From positions 124,001 through 188,000 of the forward strand of contig WHVA01000146.1 of NCBI GenBank assembly GCA_015179125.1: a stretch of DNA of 64,000 nucleotides, given 5' to 3'. This stretch comes from Gautieria morchelliformis (lineage: Eukaryota; Basidiomycota; Agaricomycetes; Gomphales; Gomphaceae). The notes below the pieces were generated by a model. That model was not told where the DNA came from. It worked only from the letters and a program-made list of their open reading frames with translations, and ran no database searches. Every line of letters begins with the position of its first letter. Position 1 is the stretch's first letter. The position numbers and the translations under genes are program-made. Of this stretch, positions 11,828 to 24,453 are shown piece by piece.

Positions 11828-13339
11828 TTAAGCTGAATGCATTCCAATGGAAGTCTGAAGGCGGACAAGCTGCGGAGCCGGCAGGACCTTTGTGAGCATG
11901 TCTGCCGGTGTGTCACCGGTAGGACAGTAGCAAATGGATATCAGGCCGTGCTGTGCCACATTGCAAATGAAGTGGTATTGGATGTCTATATGTTTGGTGC
12001 ATGCTTTGAACTGATCATTCTTCAAGACTGATATCGCTGATTGATTATCGCAGTACAGGGTGACTGGTTGTGTGAGAGGACAAGTGATTTTGGCGATGAA
12101 CATGCGGATCCACAGGGCTTCTTTTGCTGCATGAGTGGCAGCAATATATTCCGCTTCCATTGTGGATAATGCAGCAATGGACTGCTTCTTTGAGCTCCAG
12201 GAAATAGCATCTCCGTCTATAGTGAACACATAGCCGGAAATCAAATAACGATGGTGCTGTGACTCTCCATCAGCATCCAAAAACCCCTTGAGTCTGGTGT
12301 GTCCTTGTTTTCCTGGCTTCGCCCATGTCCAAGGACTCTTGACACCAATAACTAACTTCTGGTTGATCGTTCCTTTCAGGTAATGAAAGACTCGCTTCAC
12401 CTCTTCACAATGAGGCCATCCCAGATTCTGCATGAACTGCAACAGAAAAGTGATGGTGAACATGATGTCCAGCCTCGTCCCGAGGGCTGTGTACATCAGG
12501 GATCTGATGGCCTCATGGTATGGGACTCCCTGGATGGCTTTGTAGTGGTGCAGCATGACAGGGCACTGTGCTAGGCTCAATTTGTGATGCAGGTCAAGTG
12601 GGGTCGACAGGCCCTTTGCATCTTGTAGCCTAAACCTCTCTAGTATCTTTGTAATATATGCATGCTGAGAGAAAGATATTGTTTGAGCATCCCTGTATCT
12701 TGTGACTTCGATGCCTAGCATCCAGTGTAGGTTGCCTAGATCCTTGATTTTGACCTCCTGGCTAAGTTCTGACTTGAACTTGTGGATAACCTCTCTTGAG
12801 CTTCCAGCGATGGTCATATCATCAACATCTGCGGCAACAAGCAATATATTATTGTCCTCATGCTTGAAGAATACAGCATGTTTGACCTGGCATCTCCTAA
12901 AATGGAGTTTGAACATGATTGCACAAAGGTGGTCATACCACTCATGTCCGGACTGTCTCAGTCCATAGATCGCTTGTTTTAGGAGGAAAACATGATTCTC
13001 TTTGCCTCGAACCTCATATCCTCTGGGATGGCGCATGTAGATACTCTCTTTTAGCTGTGCATTGAGGTAGGCACCTTCCACATCTGTCTGCTCTAACTCC
13101 CAGTTTTTTCTGACTGCCAGAGCTGTGATGATGCGGATTGCTGAGAGCTTTGCTGTTGGCGCTAAGGTCTTGTTATAATCTATGCCCTCGACTTGCATGA
13201 AACCCTGGGTGACAAACCTGCTTTTGCGGCTGACAAGATTGCTGCTTGCATCGTGCTTATAGTGGAGAACGATCTGGCTTCCAACTATGTTCGCGCCTTT
13301 AGGCGGCTCTACAAGTTCACAGGTGCCAACTTCTTCATG
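11828..13339 (-). pseudogene. Copia reverse transcriptase and RNase H
   Basis: Ty1/Copia RT and RNase H. Seen motifs: KSRFVTQGF, LEQTDVEGAYLNA (first catalytic Asp), KQAIYGLRQS, VDDMTIAG (catalytic pair), then RNase H with FLDADGES, SKKQSIAALSTMEAEYIA and LYCDNQSAI, ending at a stop at 11828. The open frame is uninterrupted. Upstream it is broken by a solo LTR at 13340. Joining across the TCATG duplication restores the frame to the segment at 14963. It belongs to one element with the segments at 14963-15731 and 23749-24453. Confidence 0.92.
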
Positions 13340-14962
13340 TGTCATGACACGTTTATTTCACATACTCAGATGCCCTGTTTTCCCATTTCTCACTCCACCT
13401 CCGTGTTCGTTCCGGTCGCCCTCGCCATGTTCAGCAACCGATGCTCGCTGTTCACACCATTTACCATAGCCACGCAGTCAAAAGCACGATCGAGTTCTTT
13501 GGACTGACTTGGCAGTCATTGCTGAGCCTATCACCTCCTCTGCTCAAACCCTCTTTCGATGATGTTCCTATGATCGGGTTGTCATGATGTGTGTATTTCC
13601 TACACCTTGTTACCCCCATTTCCCCTTTTGCCACTTCTCCTCCATGTTCGCTTGGCTTCGCCCTCCACCTCGACCACTCCTGCCCTATGTCATCTCCGTT
13701 GGCCCTTCCTCGCATTTCACCAAACAGCCACTCGCTGCTCGCATCATTCACCAGCAGGCACACCATCAAATCACGATTGATATCCCTACCCGGCATGATG
13801 GCTCGTCAGTAGCTCCATCAGCTTCTCGGTCCAACCCCCTTTTGGTGTTCATATGAGCAGGGTGCACTCGCGGGACGTCCTACCCGTAGGTCATGTGGGA
13901 TCAACCCAGCAGATGAAGAACCCGTGCAGGGCGGTGTATATGCGGGCCCCAAGACATGATTTCATACATAGGTGCCTTCGCCACCTTTACTCTCTGTCAT
14001 TTCATGTTCGCACTCTTCTCTCACTCTATTGTATGTTTATTCCATCTACTTTGTATCATGACTGCACACCCCTATCCAACCCTGACTCATGACGGCCTCT
14101 TTCCCATTCGCTGATACCTTACGAGCATTCGATGTAAGTAGTTTACATTCGCATGTATATTCCCCAGTTCAATTATCATACATCGTCCATCTTGTGCAAA
14201 CTTGACCTCGCTGTGATCATCATCTTACAGCGCTTTGCAGTAGGTAAGGCAGGCGCTGATTTTGCGCGTGCTTTAGCTGCAAGACTTAAAACAGCGATAA
14301 CTCAGGGAATACTGCTCTGATTTCTTCGAAATTTTGTATATAGCTTTATGTAGATCATATGCAGGGCACAGAGCAATAATATCCAGCAAAGTCATCCACT
14401 TTGAAATTCACACAAAAATTGGGACTTTCAAATTGCTTGATTTTTAGTGAGGTTATTACTCTGTGCCCTGCCTATGCTCTACATAAAGCTATATACAAAA
14501 TTTCGAACCAATCAGAGCAGTATTACCTGACTTATCGCTGTTTTAAGTCTTGCAGCTAAAACACGCGCAAAATCAGCACCTGCCTTATGTACTGCAAAGC
14601 GCTGTAAGCCTTCTCTTGGAGATTTCTATCTTCGACCACCAGAGGACTTAGGCATCACTGGTGAGTTCTCATACTTCATCTTCGTTACCTTAGCCTTCGA
14701 ACTATTTTCTGCGCTGTTGGCGAAGGGATTGTCGCTACTTAGACAGCCCTTCCGTGACACCTTGCACGTTGTATCGTCAAGTGCCACGGGCCATTTCGCT
14801 ACGACTGTAGATAGGGCGAGCCCCGTTCAGGCAACCCTCCTATCTTGTGAACATTCATTGGTTCATGTATTCGCCAAACGGCATACTTATTTGCACAAGT
14901 CATTTGGGCATTCGCTGTGTTCACTAATACACGATATTAACGCCTAAAAACCAATCTTGACA
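13340..14962 (+). repeat. Solo LTR (TGTCATGA family) inside Copia, TSD TCATG
   Basis: Starts TGTCATGACACG and ends CCAATCTTGACA. Perfect TCATG duplications lie at 13335-13339 and 14963-14967. It contains a MITE (14228-14604). It has an extra 5' segment of about 240 bp, with a second TGTCATGA start near 13580, like the copies at 25.7 and 27.1 kb. Confidence 0.92.
14228..14604. mobile_element. MITE with 152-bp terminal inverted repeats
   Basis: The left arm is 14228-14379 and the right arm 14453-14604, with about 11 mismatches by eye and a 73-bp centre. The ends read CAGCGCTTTGCAG...CTGCAAAGCGCTG. It is flanked by TA on both sides. Removing it and one TA restores CTTAAGCC as in the LTR copy at 27.75 kb. 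The TA duplication suggests mobilisation by a Tc1/mariner-like or related transposase. It has no coding capacity. Confidence 0.9.
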
Positions 14963-15731
14963 TCATGCTGCTTTAGCTCCTTTTTTATTGATGCGTCCCA
15001 TTCCAGCCAATCGTCAAGTTTTTGGGATTCCTCAATGTTCTTGGGGTCATTTCCCACACTCTGTTCTGCTACCGTCACATACTCCATATGCTCCCCCTCG
15101 AGTTCAACGTCTTCATGATCAGAATCGATGATGTACTCGGAGTCATGGAGGGCTGTGATGGCAGCAGTCTCCCTGGAGTCCCCCATTTGAATTTTGGGAC
15201 GGGATCGGCATGTCACGTGGATACACACATCCAGAGCTCATGCCTTGGCCCTGAGCGATATCACAGACATACGCTGATGGCTTGCTCAGGTCCAGTTGCA
15301 GGGTCATGTGGCTTGAAACCTTTGAGCGGGTCTACTTGTGGTGCTTGCATATCATTGCGGATACGTTTGGGTGCCTGCTGATGCGAAGCTGGCTCTTCAG
15401 TGGTATCTTCTGCAGGTAAGCTGTGACTTTGGTTTGGAGCAGCGTGCTGACTACCCTGCGTGCTCTCCCCCTCATTCTCAGCCAATATATCACCCAGGCC
15501 AATGGTGATGTTATTGTCAAACACAATGTTGTGTTCGTCTGTCACATGTTGTTTCCCTGGCCAATAAATCCAGTGAGCTTGACTTTGCCTGCTATACCCA
15601 ACCCAGCGTCCTTCATCAGCCTTTGCATCTAGCTTCCCACGATCTTCCTTGAGTACCCAGACCTTGGTACCCCATTCGGGTAAGTTTGACAAGTCCGGCT
15701 TTTTATTGAACATGAGCTCATAGGGGGTTTT
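14963..15731 (-). pseudogene. Copia integrase C-terminal and linker segment
   Basis: The sequence reads TPYELMFNKKPDLSNLPEWG, then WVGYSRQSQAHWIYWPGK, both typical of the end of a Copia integrase. A low-complexity acidic linker (SDHEDVELEGEHMEY) follows before RT. It is cut on one side by Gypsy-C (TSD GTTTT) and on the other by the solo LTR at 13340. Both junctions rejoin in frame when the insertions and one TSD are removed. Between 15229 and 15260 the frame shifts, so an indel is likely. Confidence 0.85.
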
Positions 15732-16762
15732 TGTCATGACTGGTTTATTTCTCCTACCGCGCTACCTCCATGTTCCCCCTCGTCACTCCCTAGCATCTTC
15801 GTCAGAGTTTGCCGCACCTACCGACCACTCCTCCTCTATGTCCACTCTACTCACTGTTCGCCCCATCCTCCGACCCGCTATTCGCTGCTCACCCATTTCG
15901 CCAGCAGGCACGCCATCAAATATGATCGATACCATTCACCCGGAACGATGGTTCATCATTAACCCCATCATCTTCTTAATCCAACCCCATTGGGTGTTCG
16001 TATGGCCAAAGTGCGTTCGCAGGGCGTCCCTTCCATAGGTCGTGTGGGATCAACCCAGTAAACGAAGAGTCCGTGCAGGGTGACATGTATGCGGGTCCCA
16101 AGACATGGTTTCGTACATAAGTACCTTTGCCACCTTTACTCTCCGTCGTTTCGTGTTCGCACCCCTCCCTCACTCTATTGTATTTTTATTCCATCTCCTT
16201 AGTATCATAACTGCGCACCCCTATCCCACCCTGACTCGTGACGGCCTCTTTCCTATTCGCTAATACTGTACGAGCATTCGATATAAGTAGTTTACATTCG
16301 CATGTATATTCTCCAGTTCAATTATCATACGTCGTCCATCTTGTGCAAACTTGACCTCGCTGTGATCATCGTCTTGAGCCTCTCCTTGAAGATTTCTATC
16401 TTCGACCAGCCAAGGACTTAGGCATCACTGGTGAGTTCTCATACTTTGTCTTCGTTACCTTAGCCTTCAAGCTATTTTCTGTGCTGTTGGCGAAGGGCTC
16501 CGAAGGAGCACCTTCGCCAGTGAAGGGACCATCGAAACTTAGACAGCCCTTCCGCGATATCTTGCACGTTACGTCGTCAAGTGCTGCGAGCTATTTCGCT
16601 ACGACTGTAGATAGGGAGAGCCCCGTTCGGGCAACCCTCTTGTTTCATGAACGTTCATCGGTTCACCTATTCGCCGAACGGCATACTTATTCGCACAAGT
16701 TATTTGGGCATTCGTTGTGTTCACTAATACACGATATTAACGCCTAAAAACCAATCTTGACA
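15732..16762 (+). repeat. Gypsy-C 5' LTR
   Basis: Starts TGTCATGACTGG and ends CCAATCTTGACA. A TATAAGTAG box near 16284 is kept in most other copies of the family and may be the core promoter. At least six solo or partial copies of this LTR family lie elsewhere in the window. Confidence 0.95.
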
Positions 16763-17038
16763 GTATAATTGAACTAACAGCTACAGTCAAAGCATTCATT
16801 CCATCCATTCACCATTTTCTTACGCACACTCTACGCCACACATACTCGCGGGACAGCTTCACCATTTCAAAGGTCGCCTCCCCCCACACCGAACGTTCCC
16901 TAAGACTCCTGCCCCACCTGGCAGGCCTGCCTTATTCCCCTTCATGGGACAACCTCTCTTCCAACACTCCTCTCTACAGATTCTCGCCTCGCCTGGTGGG
17001 CCTGAGCCTCGCTTATTCGCGGACAGCCTTACCCTCCC

Positions 17039-20000
17039 ATGGGTCGCTCTTTCCCGTACCAATCCTTCACACAGCTTTCTGCCCTACTTGGCGGACCTGG
17101 ATCATCTCTCCTACTAGACTCATCCTCCTCAATTCTTGCCGATAAACATCCTACGCCTCCGAATACCAGCCCAATTGACTCTGTACCACCAGCGTGTTTA
17201 TTCGCCTCTATTAGCTCGCATTCCGATTCATCCTTCATCATCCATGTACACCTTCCCGGTCTCTCTGACTCAATCCCTACTCTTATTGACTCTGGTGCCA
17301 CTTCCAATTTCATTGATAGCTCCTTTTCCTCTCGTCCTGGTTTCGTATGTACATCACTCCGTTCGCCGATCACTCTCTCCCTTTTTGACGGGAAGCCAGC
17401 CACTGCTGGTTTCATTCACGAATATCTCGATACTAGCCTCACTTTCAGCGACTCTTCTTCGCAGGATGTTTCGCTACTTGTCACAAAGTTACACCCTTCC
17501 ACCGCAATCGTTCTTGGGCTTCTGTGGCTTCACTCTACGAAACCAACGATCGATTGGGGCTCCCTCTCGATTACCTTTCCTTCCAGCACCGGTTTCATGC
17601 TCCCACGTATGACGGTCGCTATGGCCTGTACGATGATTTCCCCGCCGGCTATCTTCGACAGTATCCCCGAACTCCACACTGCGTCGATGACATCGCCACC
17701 GCCAGTTCCTGGTTCGCATCCGTCCCCGCCATCCTTGGGTTATATCCCGAACACGGCGATTGGACCACTCCACTACGTCCCGGTCCTTCCACTGGACGTC
17801 GCTTCTTCGCCCGCTCCTATTCTGAATCTTTCTGGTTACGAACAGACGTTCGACATGGATGGCGAACCCTTACTTCTTTCAACCAAGCCAATCAAGAATC
17901 ACTCCTCTGAGTCTTCTATATCACTCCCTAATGATCTCATTCGTCCATTTTCAGTTACGGAAGAACCTATAATAGAAACCGAACCTATTCGACCAAAAAC
18001 AGAGCCTACTCCGAGTCATTTTCGTTCCTGTACACCATGTACAGAATTACTGATCGATGACCACCTCCCATTCCATTCTTCACCTCCCGATCCACCTCCG
18101 ACAAGGAGGGTAACGCCGCATATAGCCCTAATCAGCGCAGCCGCTTTCGAGTTAATCCTGGAGCTTGGCGAAGAAGAAACCTTCATGTTGAACATGCACC
18201 CTTCCATCCCTGAGCCCAGTTCGCTTCGTGCTGTTGGCAACGCCCCAGCCCCAACCACACTCCTCCATGAAAACCCTCTACCGAAGGACGAGCTAGAGAT
18301 GTTCAGGGCTGTGGTACCAGAGGAGTACCACGACTTCTTTGATATCTTCTCGCGTGCTAAAGCCAAAGACCTGCCCCCACATCGACCTTATGACCACACC
18401 ATCGAAATCGAAAACGATGGCACACCACCTCACGGCCCTATATACCCACTCTCGAACAGCAAATTAGAGGCCCTCCACGAATATCTCGAAGACATGCTTG
18501 GCAAGGGATTTATCCGCTCCTCCCAATCACCCGGTGGCGCCCCCGTTGTCTTCACGAAAAAAAAGGATGGTACACTGCGAATGTGTGTGGACTACCGAGG
18601 GCTGAATCGCATCACGCGAAAGAACAAGTACCCTATCCCACTAATTCCGAGCCTTATTGACCAACTCAAAAGTGCGAACGTCTATACCAAATTCGACCTT
18701 CGTGCCGGGTTCAATAATGTTCGGATCGCCTCTGGCCAAGAGTGAAAGACAGCCTTCCGAACACAATATGGGTCCTTCGAATATCTCGTCATGCCGTTCA
18801 GGTTAACGAATGCTCCGGCGACGTTCCAACACTTCATGAATGACATCTTCCAAGACATGGCTGACGTCTTCGTTGTAGTCTACCTCGACGACATCCTTGT
18901 TGGGTGCATTTATGCTCCTGCACCAAAATCAAGCATAATATATTCAATTTATTGTGTGGTGTTTCAATATTTTCTCATACTGTTCTTGTACCATGCATCC
19001 ACTTCTCTGCTTATTTTCGAAATTTTCTAGTCACTCCCTATCTCTCCATTCCATTCTGTTATTTCTATTTTCACAGGCGGCTGCACCCAGCGGAGTTTGA
19101 AATGACTTCGATGCGCGAGCCCTTGGGCGCTAAAGGGCCGGGTGCAAGTATATGCCTTCTGAGACAGGATTACACTCCTCTCTCAGTGACAATAAATTCA
19201 CTGAGAGAGTGTATTTGATTTTAGCTTTCTAAGAACTCTACCGAACCTTCCCTGCCATAGCCCCTAGTTGCTAACAATCCTTATCTTCTCCAAGAACAGG
19301 GAAGACCACTTAGAGCATGTCCGAATGGTCCTCGCCGTCTTCGAAAACCCAACCTCTTCGTAAAGCCCGAGAAGTGCCTTTTCCATTCGAACTGGGTTGA
19401 GTTTCTTGGATTCCTCATCTCTCCTGCTGGGGTCTCCATGGATATCGAGAAGACAGCTGCCATCACAAAGTGGCCTGCACCGACGAACGTTCGCGAAGTC
19501 CAATCATTCCTAGGCTTTGCAAACTTCTACAGGAGATTCATCATTTCGTTCTCCGACATCGTCCTGCCACTCACTCGCCTGACCAGGAAGGATACTCCAT
19601 TCGCCTGGGATGCGGAGCAACAGGAGGCTTTCAGAGCACTCAAGGCCGCGTTCTCACAGGCCCCAGTCCTCATCCACTTCGACCCGAATAACCCGATTGT
19701 CATCGAAACGGATGCCTCCGACTACACCATCGCCGCCATCATCTCTCAGATCACCCCCTCCGATGGTGATATCCACCCGATCACCTTTTATTCGTGAGGA
19801 ATGACACCTGCTGAAATGAACTACGAGATCTACGACAAGGAGCTGCTCGCCATCTTTTGTGCCTTCAAGCAATGGCGAAACTACCTCGAAGGGGCATCCC
19901 ACGTCATCCTCGTCCTCTCTGACCACAAGAATCTGGAGTACTTCACGACTACGAAACAGCTGACCCGACGACAGGTCCGATGGTCCGAACACCTGTCAGG

Positions 20001-21659
20001 GTTCAACTACATCATTCGCTACCAAGCTGGGTGACTTGGCACAAAGCTGGATGCATTGACCCGTCGGGGCGATGTGTACCCAAAAGGGGGGGATGGTGCT
20101 TACGCATTGGCGAATCCCCACAACTTCCAATTGATGTTTAAAAGCGGGCAACTCATTCGCGCCATCATCCTTGACTCCGCATCACTGTTAACATCCATCC
20201 AACAGGGCCAGCTGACCGATCCCTTGTCCTCAGCCCAGATCACTCGTCTTCAGTCTCAATCATTGGCAATCACCCCTTCCAATGTGAAGTCAGACCCCTG
20301 GTCACTTGGAGAGGATGGAAGAACACTGTTATACAAACAGCGAACGTATGTCCCCGATCATAATGATATTCGTTTGGACATCCTTCGCTCGCTGCATGAT
20401 CATCAGTTAGCAGGCCACCCAGGGATCAGCAAAACGATGAAAAACATTCGGAGACAGTATCATTGGCCGAACATGTCCACATTCGTCACCAACTATATCG
20501 GCTCCTGTTCCAAGTGTCGCCACGCTAAATCCATTCATCATAAACCCTTCGGTCCGCTTTGCTTTCTACCCATCAGCCAACGACCTTGGGATTCGATCTC
20601 CATGGACTTCATTGAAGGGCTCCCACCATCGAATGGACACGATATGATCCTTGTCATTGTCGACAGGCTAACGAAGATGGCCCTGTTCATTCCGACATTC
20701 TCAGACATCGATTCAGGAGACGTCGCCATGCTCTTTCTTCGACACGTATTCGCTAAACACGGTAGCCCCAGCGACATCATCTCCGATCGAGGGAAGCACT
20801 TCACATCCCGATTCTGGACCTCTCTCTGTGAAATCCTTGGCATCAAAGGCAACCTTTCTACAGCCTACCACCCCCAAACCGATGGACAGACCGAACGAGT
20901 AAACCAAATCCTTGAGCAGTATCTCCGAGTCTATATCAACTACCAGCAGGACGATTGGGTCGACCTCTTGCCCCTCGCCGAATTCGCGTACAACAACACA
21001 GCCCATTCGGCGACTCAGGTCACACCCTTCTTCGCCAACAAAGGTTTCCATCCCAAGCTCGAAGTATCGCTCACTTTGGTCGCTTCCGAGGACACTTATC
21101 GCCAGTCGGCAGACCTCAAAGACCTTCACCAATACCTTCGAGATCAAATCAAGAAATCAATTATCCAGTACACTTCGGCCACAACCAGTCGCCGCATTCC
21201 GATCCCTGAGTTTCAGGTCGGCGACAGAGTATGGCTCGACTCGCGAAATATTCGCACAAAACGACCTTCGAAGAAACTCGACCACCGAAGACTTGGCCCA
21301 TATCCTATCACGGCTAAAATATCTTCTCATGCGTTTCGCTTAGGCTTACCACTGGACCTTCGCCAGATCCACCCTGTGTTCCATGTATCCCTTCTCGAAC
21401 CCGCCACGACATCTACCATCCCAGGTCGATACGCAGACCCCCCACCACCTATCGAAATTGACTCCTCCGCGGACGAATACGAGATCACGAAGATCCTCGA
21501 TAGTCGCATTTGCCGGAAGCGATTGGAATATCTAGTGGAGTGGAAGGGATACGAACACACCCCGACCCTACGTCTTGGGAACCCTCTTTGAATGTTACTA
21601 ATTCTGCTCGCAGACTCGCCGAATTCCATGCGAAGTACCCCCAGAAACCCAAGGCTTAA
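17039..21659 (+). pseudogene. Gypsy-C pol (protease, RT, RNase H, integrase, chromodomain)
   Basis: Starts at ATG 17039. Seen in order: retropepsin ([10 protein letters not shown] near residue 83), a long Ser/Pro-rich linker, RT ([16 protein letters not shown] near 18560; YLDD near 18885), RNase H (ETDASDYTIAA), integrase zinc finger (HQLAGHPG ... CSKCRHAK), integrase core (SMDFIEGLP, ISDRGKHF, DGQTERVNQ), and a chromodomain (YEITKILDSR) to TAA at 21657. Breaks: TGA at 18743 (Trp expected), the solo LTR at 18898, TGA at 19795 and 20032 (Arg, CGA expected), and a frameshift near 21560 within the chromodomain. All catalytic residues I can place are present. Only 276 bp separate the 5' LTR from this ORF, and no capsid or zinc-knuckle sequence lies there. 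Confidence 0.92.
18898..19276 (+). repeat. Solo LTR inside Gypsy-C RT, TSD ATCCT
   Basis: Starts TGTTGGGTGC and ends GCTAACA. Perfect ATCCT duplications lie at 18893-18897 and 19277-19281. It sits just after the YLDD box. Excision restores the RT frame. Same family as 5953-6433. It contains the conserved hairpin CTCTCTCAGTGA/TCACTGAGAGAG. Confidence 0.95.
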
Positions 21660-22717
21660 ACGTCTACCGAACCCCAAGAAAACGATACTCTGTTCATATT
21701 CTAGCTATAGATTCAACTCCCTTAATTAATCTCCTCCCAATCCTCACCCAACTCCTTTCGACTCATTCTATGCCTACACCCGACGCCTCTTCGGACGCTC
21801 GGAGCTCCCCATCAACCCCTTCACTCCCCCCTTGATGGCTCATAAGGGTACCCGCAGGTTGCGCATCATACTTGGCCATTGTCCTGACCATACCCCTGGC
21901 TATCCTTGCCCTCCTAGCTTCGCCATCAGGGGCGAAGCAGATGCGCAGTCGCCTCACCTTGACAGGCTCGGTAGCTTTCGCCGACCCAGGGATAACCCCG
22001 GCCGACTGCGAACCAGAGCAGGGAACTTTTCCAAGTGAATCACTGAGTTAGCGTGGACGTCACAAGAATCCAGGAGAAAACTGCACCTTCTGGGTCCTCT
22101 CTAGTCACCCCCCTTCCTTCGCACCCCTTCGACGTCAGCGTAAAGATTGGAGCTGGAGTCGAATCAATATCCGCTTCCGCGGGTACCGATTCCAATGTCG
22201 ATGCCGAACTCTCCAACCACACCCTCGTTTTCTGGATCTCCTTTGCCAGCTCGTCTACTTCGGATGGTCTTTTGAACGTTTGGTCGGCCACCTCCTCGGC
22301 CTGCAGCATTTTCCGAAGCTCCTCCTAGGCCTCATCATTGAGCGAATGAAAGCTAACAAAGAAAAAGGCTGGTACTCACTTGGACCCCTGCTGCATCGAC
22401 CAACCACTGCTCCACATCTCCTCGTGACTCTCCCCGAAGCTCCGTCCTAACCCTCAACATGACCTGCGATCGACCGAGGAGAGCCCAATACCCAGGTGTC
22501 GTCATAAAAGCAGGACTCTTGGCTGGGGTGCTTAATTGGGCCCCATAACCCCGTTCCGCGCCATGTTTTTAAACGGAAAAAGAAGTCGTGCACGGACCAC
22601 GCAGCTACGTGGGGCCCAGGCTTCAGAGATCCCATCGGGGGACCCATTACGTCCTTAACAGTTCCGCCCCACCATAGGGCGCAGCGTCGTTGGACTCCGA
22701 AGCTAGGAGGGGGGTAC
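21660..22717 (+). other. Gypsy-C 3' untranslated region
   Basis: About 1.06 kb between the pol stop and the 3' LTR. I see only short frames with many stops on either strand and no motif. It ends in the polypurine tract next to the LTR. Confidence 0.6.
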
Positions 22718-23748
22718 TGTCATGACCGGTTTATTTCTCCTACCACGCTACCTCCATGTTCCCCCTCGTCACTCCCTAGCATCTTCGTCAGAGTTCGCCG
22801 CACCTACCGACCACTCCCCCTCTATGTCCACTCTACTCGCTGTTTGCCCCATCCTCCGAACCGCTATTCGCTGCTCACCCATTTCGCCAGCAGGCACGCC
22901 ATCAAATATGATCGATACCATTCACCCGGAACGATGGTTCATCATTAACCCCATCATCTTCTTAATCCAACCCCATTGGGTGTTCGTATGGCCAAAGTGC
23001 GTTCGCAGGGCGTCCCTTCCATAGGTCGTGTGGGATCAACCCAGTAAACGAAGAGTCCGTGCAGGGTGACATGTATGCGGGTCCCAAGACATGGTTTCGT
23101 ACATAAGTACCTTTGCCACCTTTACTCTCCGTCGTTTCGTGTTCGCACCCCTCCCTCACTCTATTGTATTTTTATTCCATCTCCTTAGTATCATAACTGC
23201 GCACCCCTATCCCACCCTGACTCGTGACGGCCTCTTTCCTATTCGCTAATACTGTACGAGCATTCGATATAAGTAGTTTACATTCGCATGTATATTCTCC
23301 AGTTCAATTATCATACGTCGTCCATCTTGTGCAAACTTGACCTCGCTGTGATCATCGTCTTGAGCCTCTCCTTGAAGATTTCTATCTTCGACCAGCCAAG
23401 GACTTAGGCATCACTGGTGAGTTCTCATACTTCGTCTTCGTTACCTTAGCCTTCAAACTATTTTCTGTGCTGTTGGCGAAGGGCTCCGAAGGAGCACCTT
23501 CGTCAGCGAAGGGACCGTCGAAACTTAGACAGCCCTTCCGCGATATCTTGCACGTTACGTCGTCAAGTGCTGCGAGCTATTTCGCTACGACTGTAGATAG
23601 GGCGAGCCCCGTTCGGGCAACCCTCTTGTTTCATGAACGTTCATCGGTTCACCTATTCGCCGAACGGCATACTTATTCGCACAAGTTATTCAGGCATTCG
23701 TTGTGTTCACTAATACACGATGTTAACGCCTAAAAACCAATCTTGACA
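22718..23748 (+). repeat. Gypsy-C 3' LTR
   Basis: Partner of 15732-16762, equal in length and nearly identical. Starts TGTCATGACCGG and ends CCAATCTTGACA, followed by the GTTTT duplication. Confidence 0.95.
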
Positions 23749-24453
23749 GTTTTCCCATATGACAGGTAAGTGGATGTGCGATTCTTGAGCCAAACTGCAT
23801 GTTGAACAAACTCTGGCCCTAGGAATTTTGGCAAATCGGCTGCATAGTGCATGGTGTATGCATGCTCTATCAATGGTTCAGTGTTCTGCTACGCCGTTCT
23901 GCTCAGGCATATCGTGAACAGTAAGGCTTTGAACTATACCCTTTGACTTCAGATACTGATCGAAATCCTTGGATAGATAATCTCCCCCTCAATCACTTTG
24001 AAGTCGTTTGACTTTTCCACCATGCTGTGTCTCAACCCAAGCTTCATCCTGCTTGTAGCAAGTAAGTACTTCGCTCTTTCTCTTCATGGGTTCAACACGT
24101 GACCAACGGGTGAAATCGTCAGGGAAGCGAATATTGATGAAGTATGCCCTCCCATTGTATCTCTGAGGTGCGGTAGGTCCCCATACATCACTATGTCTTT
24201 TTTCACCATGTTTTGTAGCTTGTGGCCCTATCCTTTCCTTAGGAATAGCCTTACGCATCATATTCCCTTGCACACAAGAGGTGCAGAACGTAGGTATGCT
24301 CTTCTTATCTACCTTGATGCTGGTGATAATGCCTCTGACTAAGAGGTTTTTTATGGCATGTGGGGAAATGTGACCCATCTGGCAATGAAGCTCGTCAATG
24401 GAGAGTATCTTCTGCACAGCATTGGCTGATTCTATAGGTGATCCATGTTCCAC
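23749..24453 (-). pseudogene. Copia pre-integrase and integrase core
   Basis: Shows the GAG-pre-integrase motif (LHCQMGHISPHAIKNLL) with zinc-binding H-H and C-x2-C (CTSCVQG), then the integrase core start (HSDVWGP, DDFTRWS). TGA at 23989-23991 follows LQSD, and a second TGA lies near 23893 after GVAEH. Both read as Arg (CGA) in related elements. The segment ends at the Gypsy-C insertion. On its 5' side it abuts a Gypsy-A-like gag at about 24432-24460, out of frame. Confidence 0.85.

Larger units (their letters stand above)
15732..23748 (+). mobile_element. Full-length Gypsy-C LTR retrotransposon, TSD GTTTT
   Basis: Two LTRs of equal length (1031 bp: 15732-16762 and 22718-23748) flank an internal region with a chromodomain pol. 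The target-site duplication GTTTT is perfect (15727-15731 and 23749-23753). A purine tract (AGGAGGGGGG) precedes the 3' LTR. By eye the LTRs differ at about 16 sites (about 1.5%), which suggests a fairly recent insertion. It lies inside the Copia integrase and itself carries a solo LTR. No gag was found. Confidence 0.95.
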
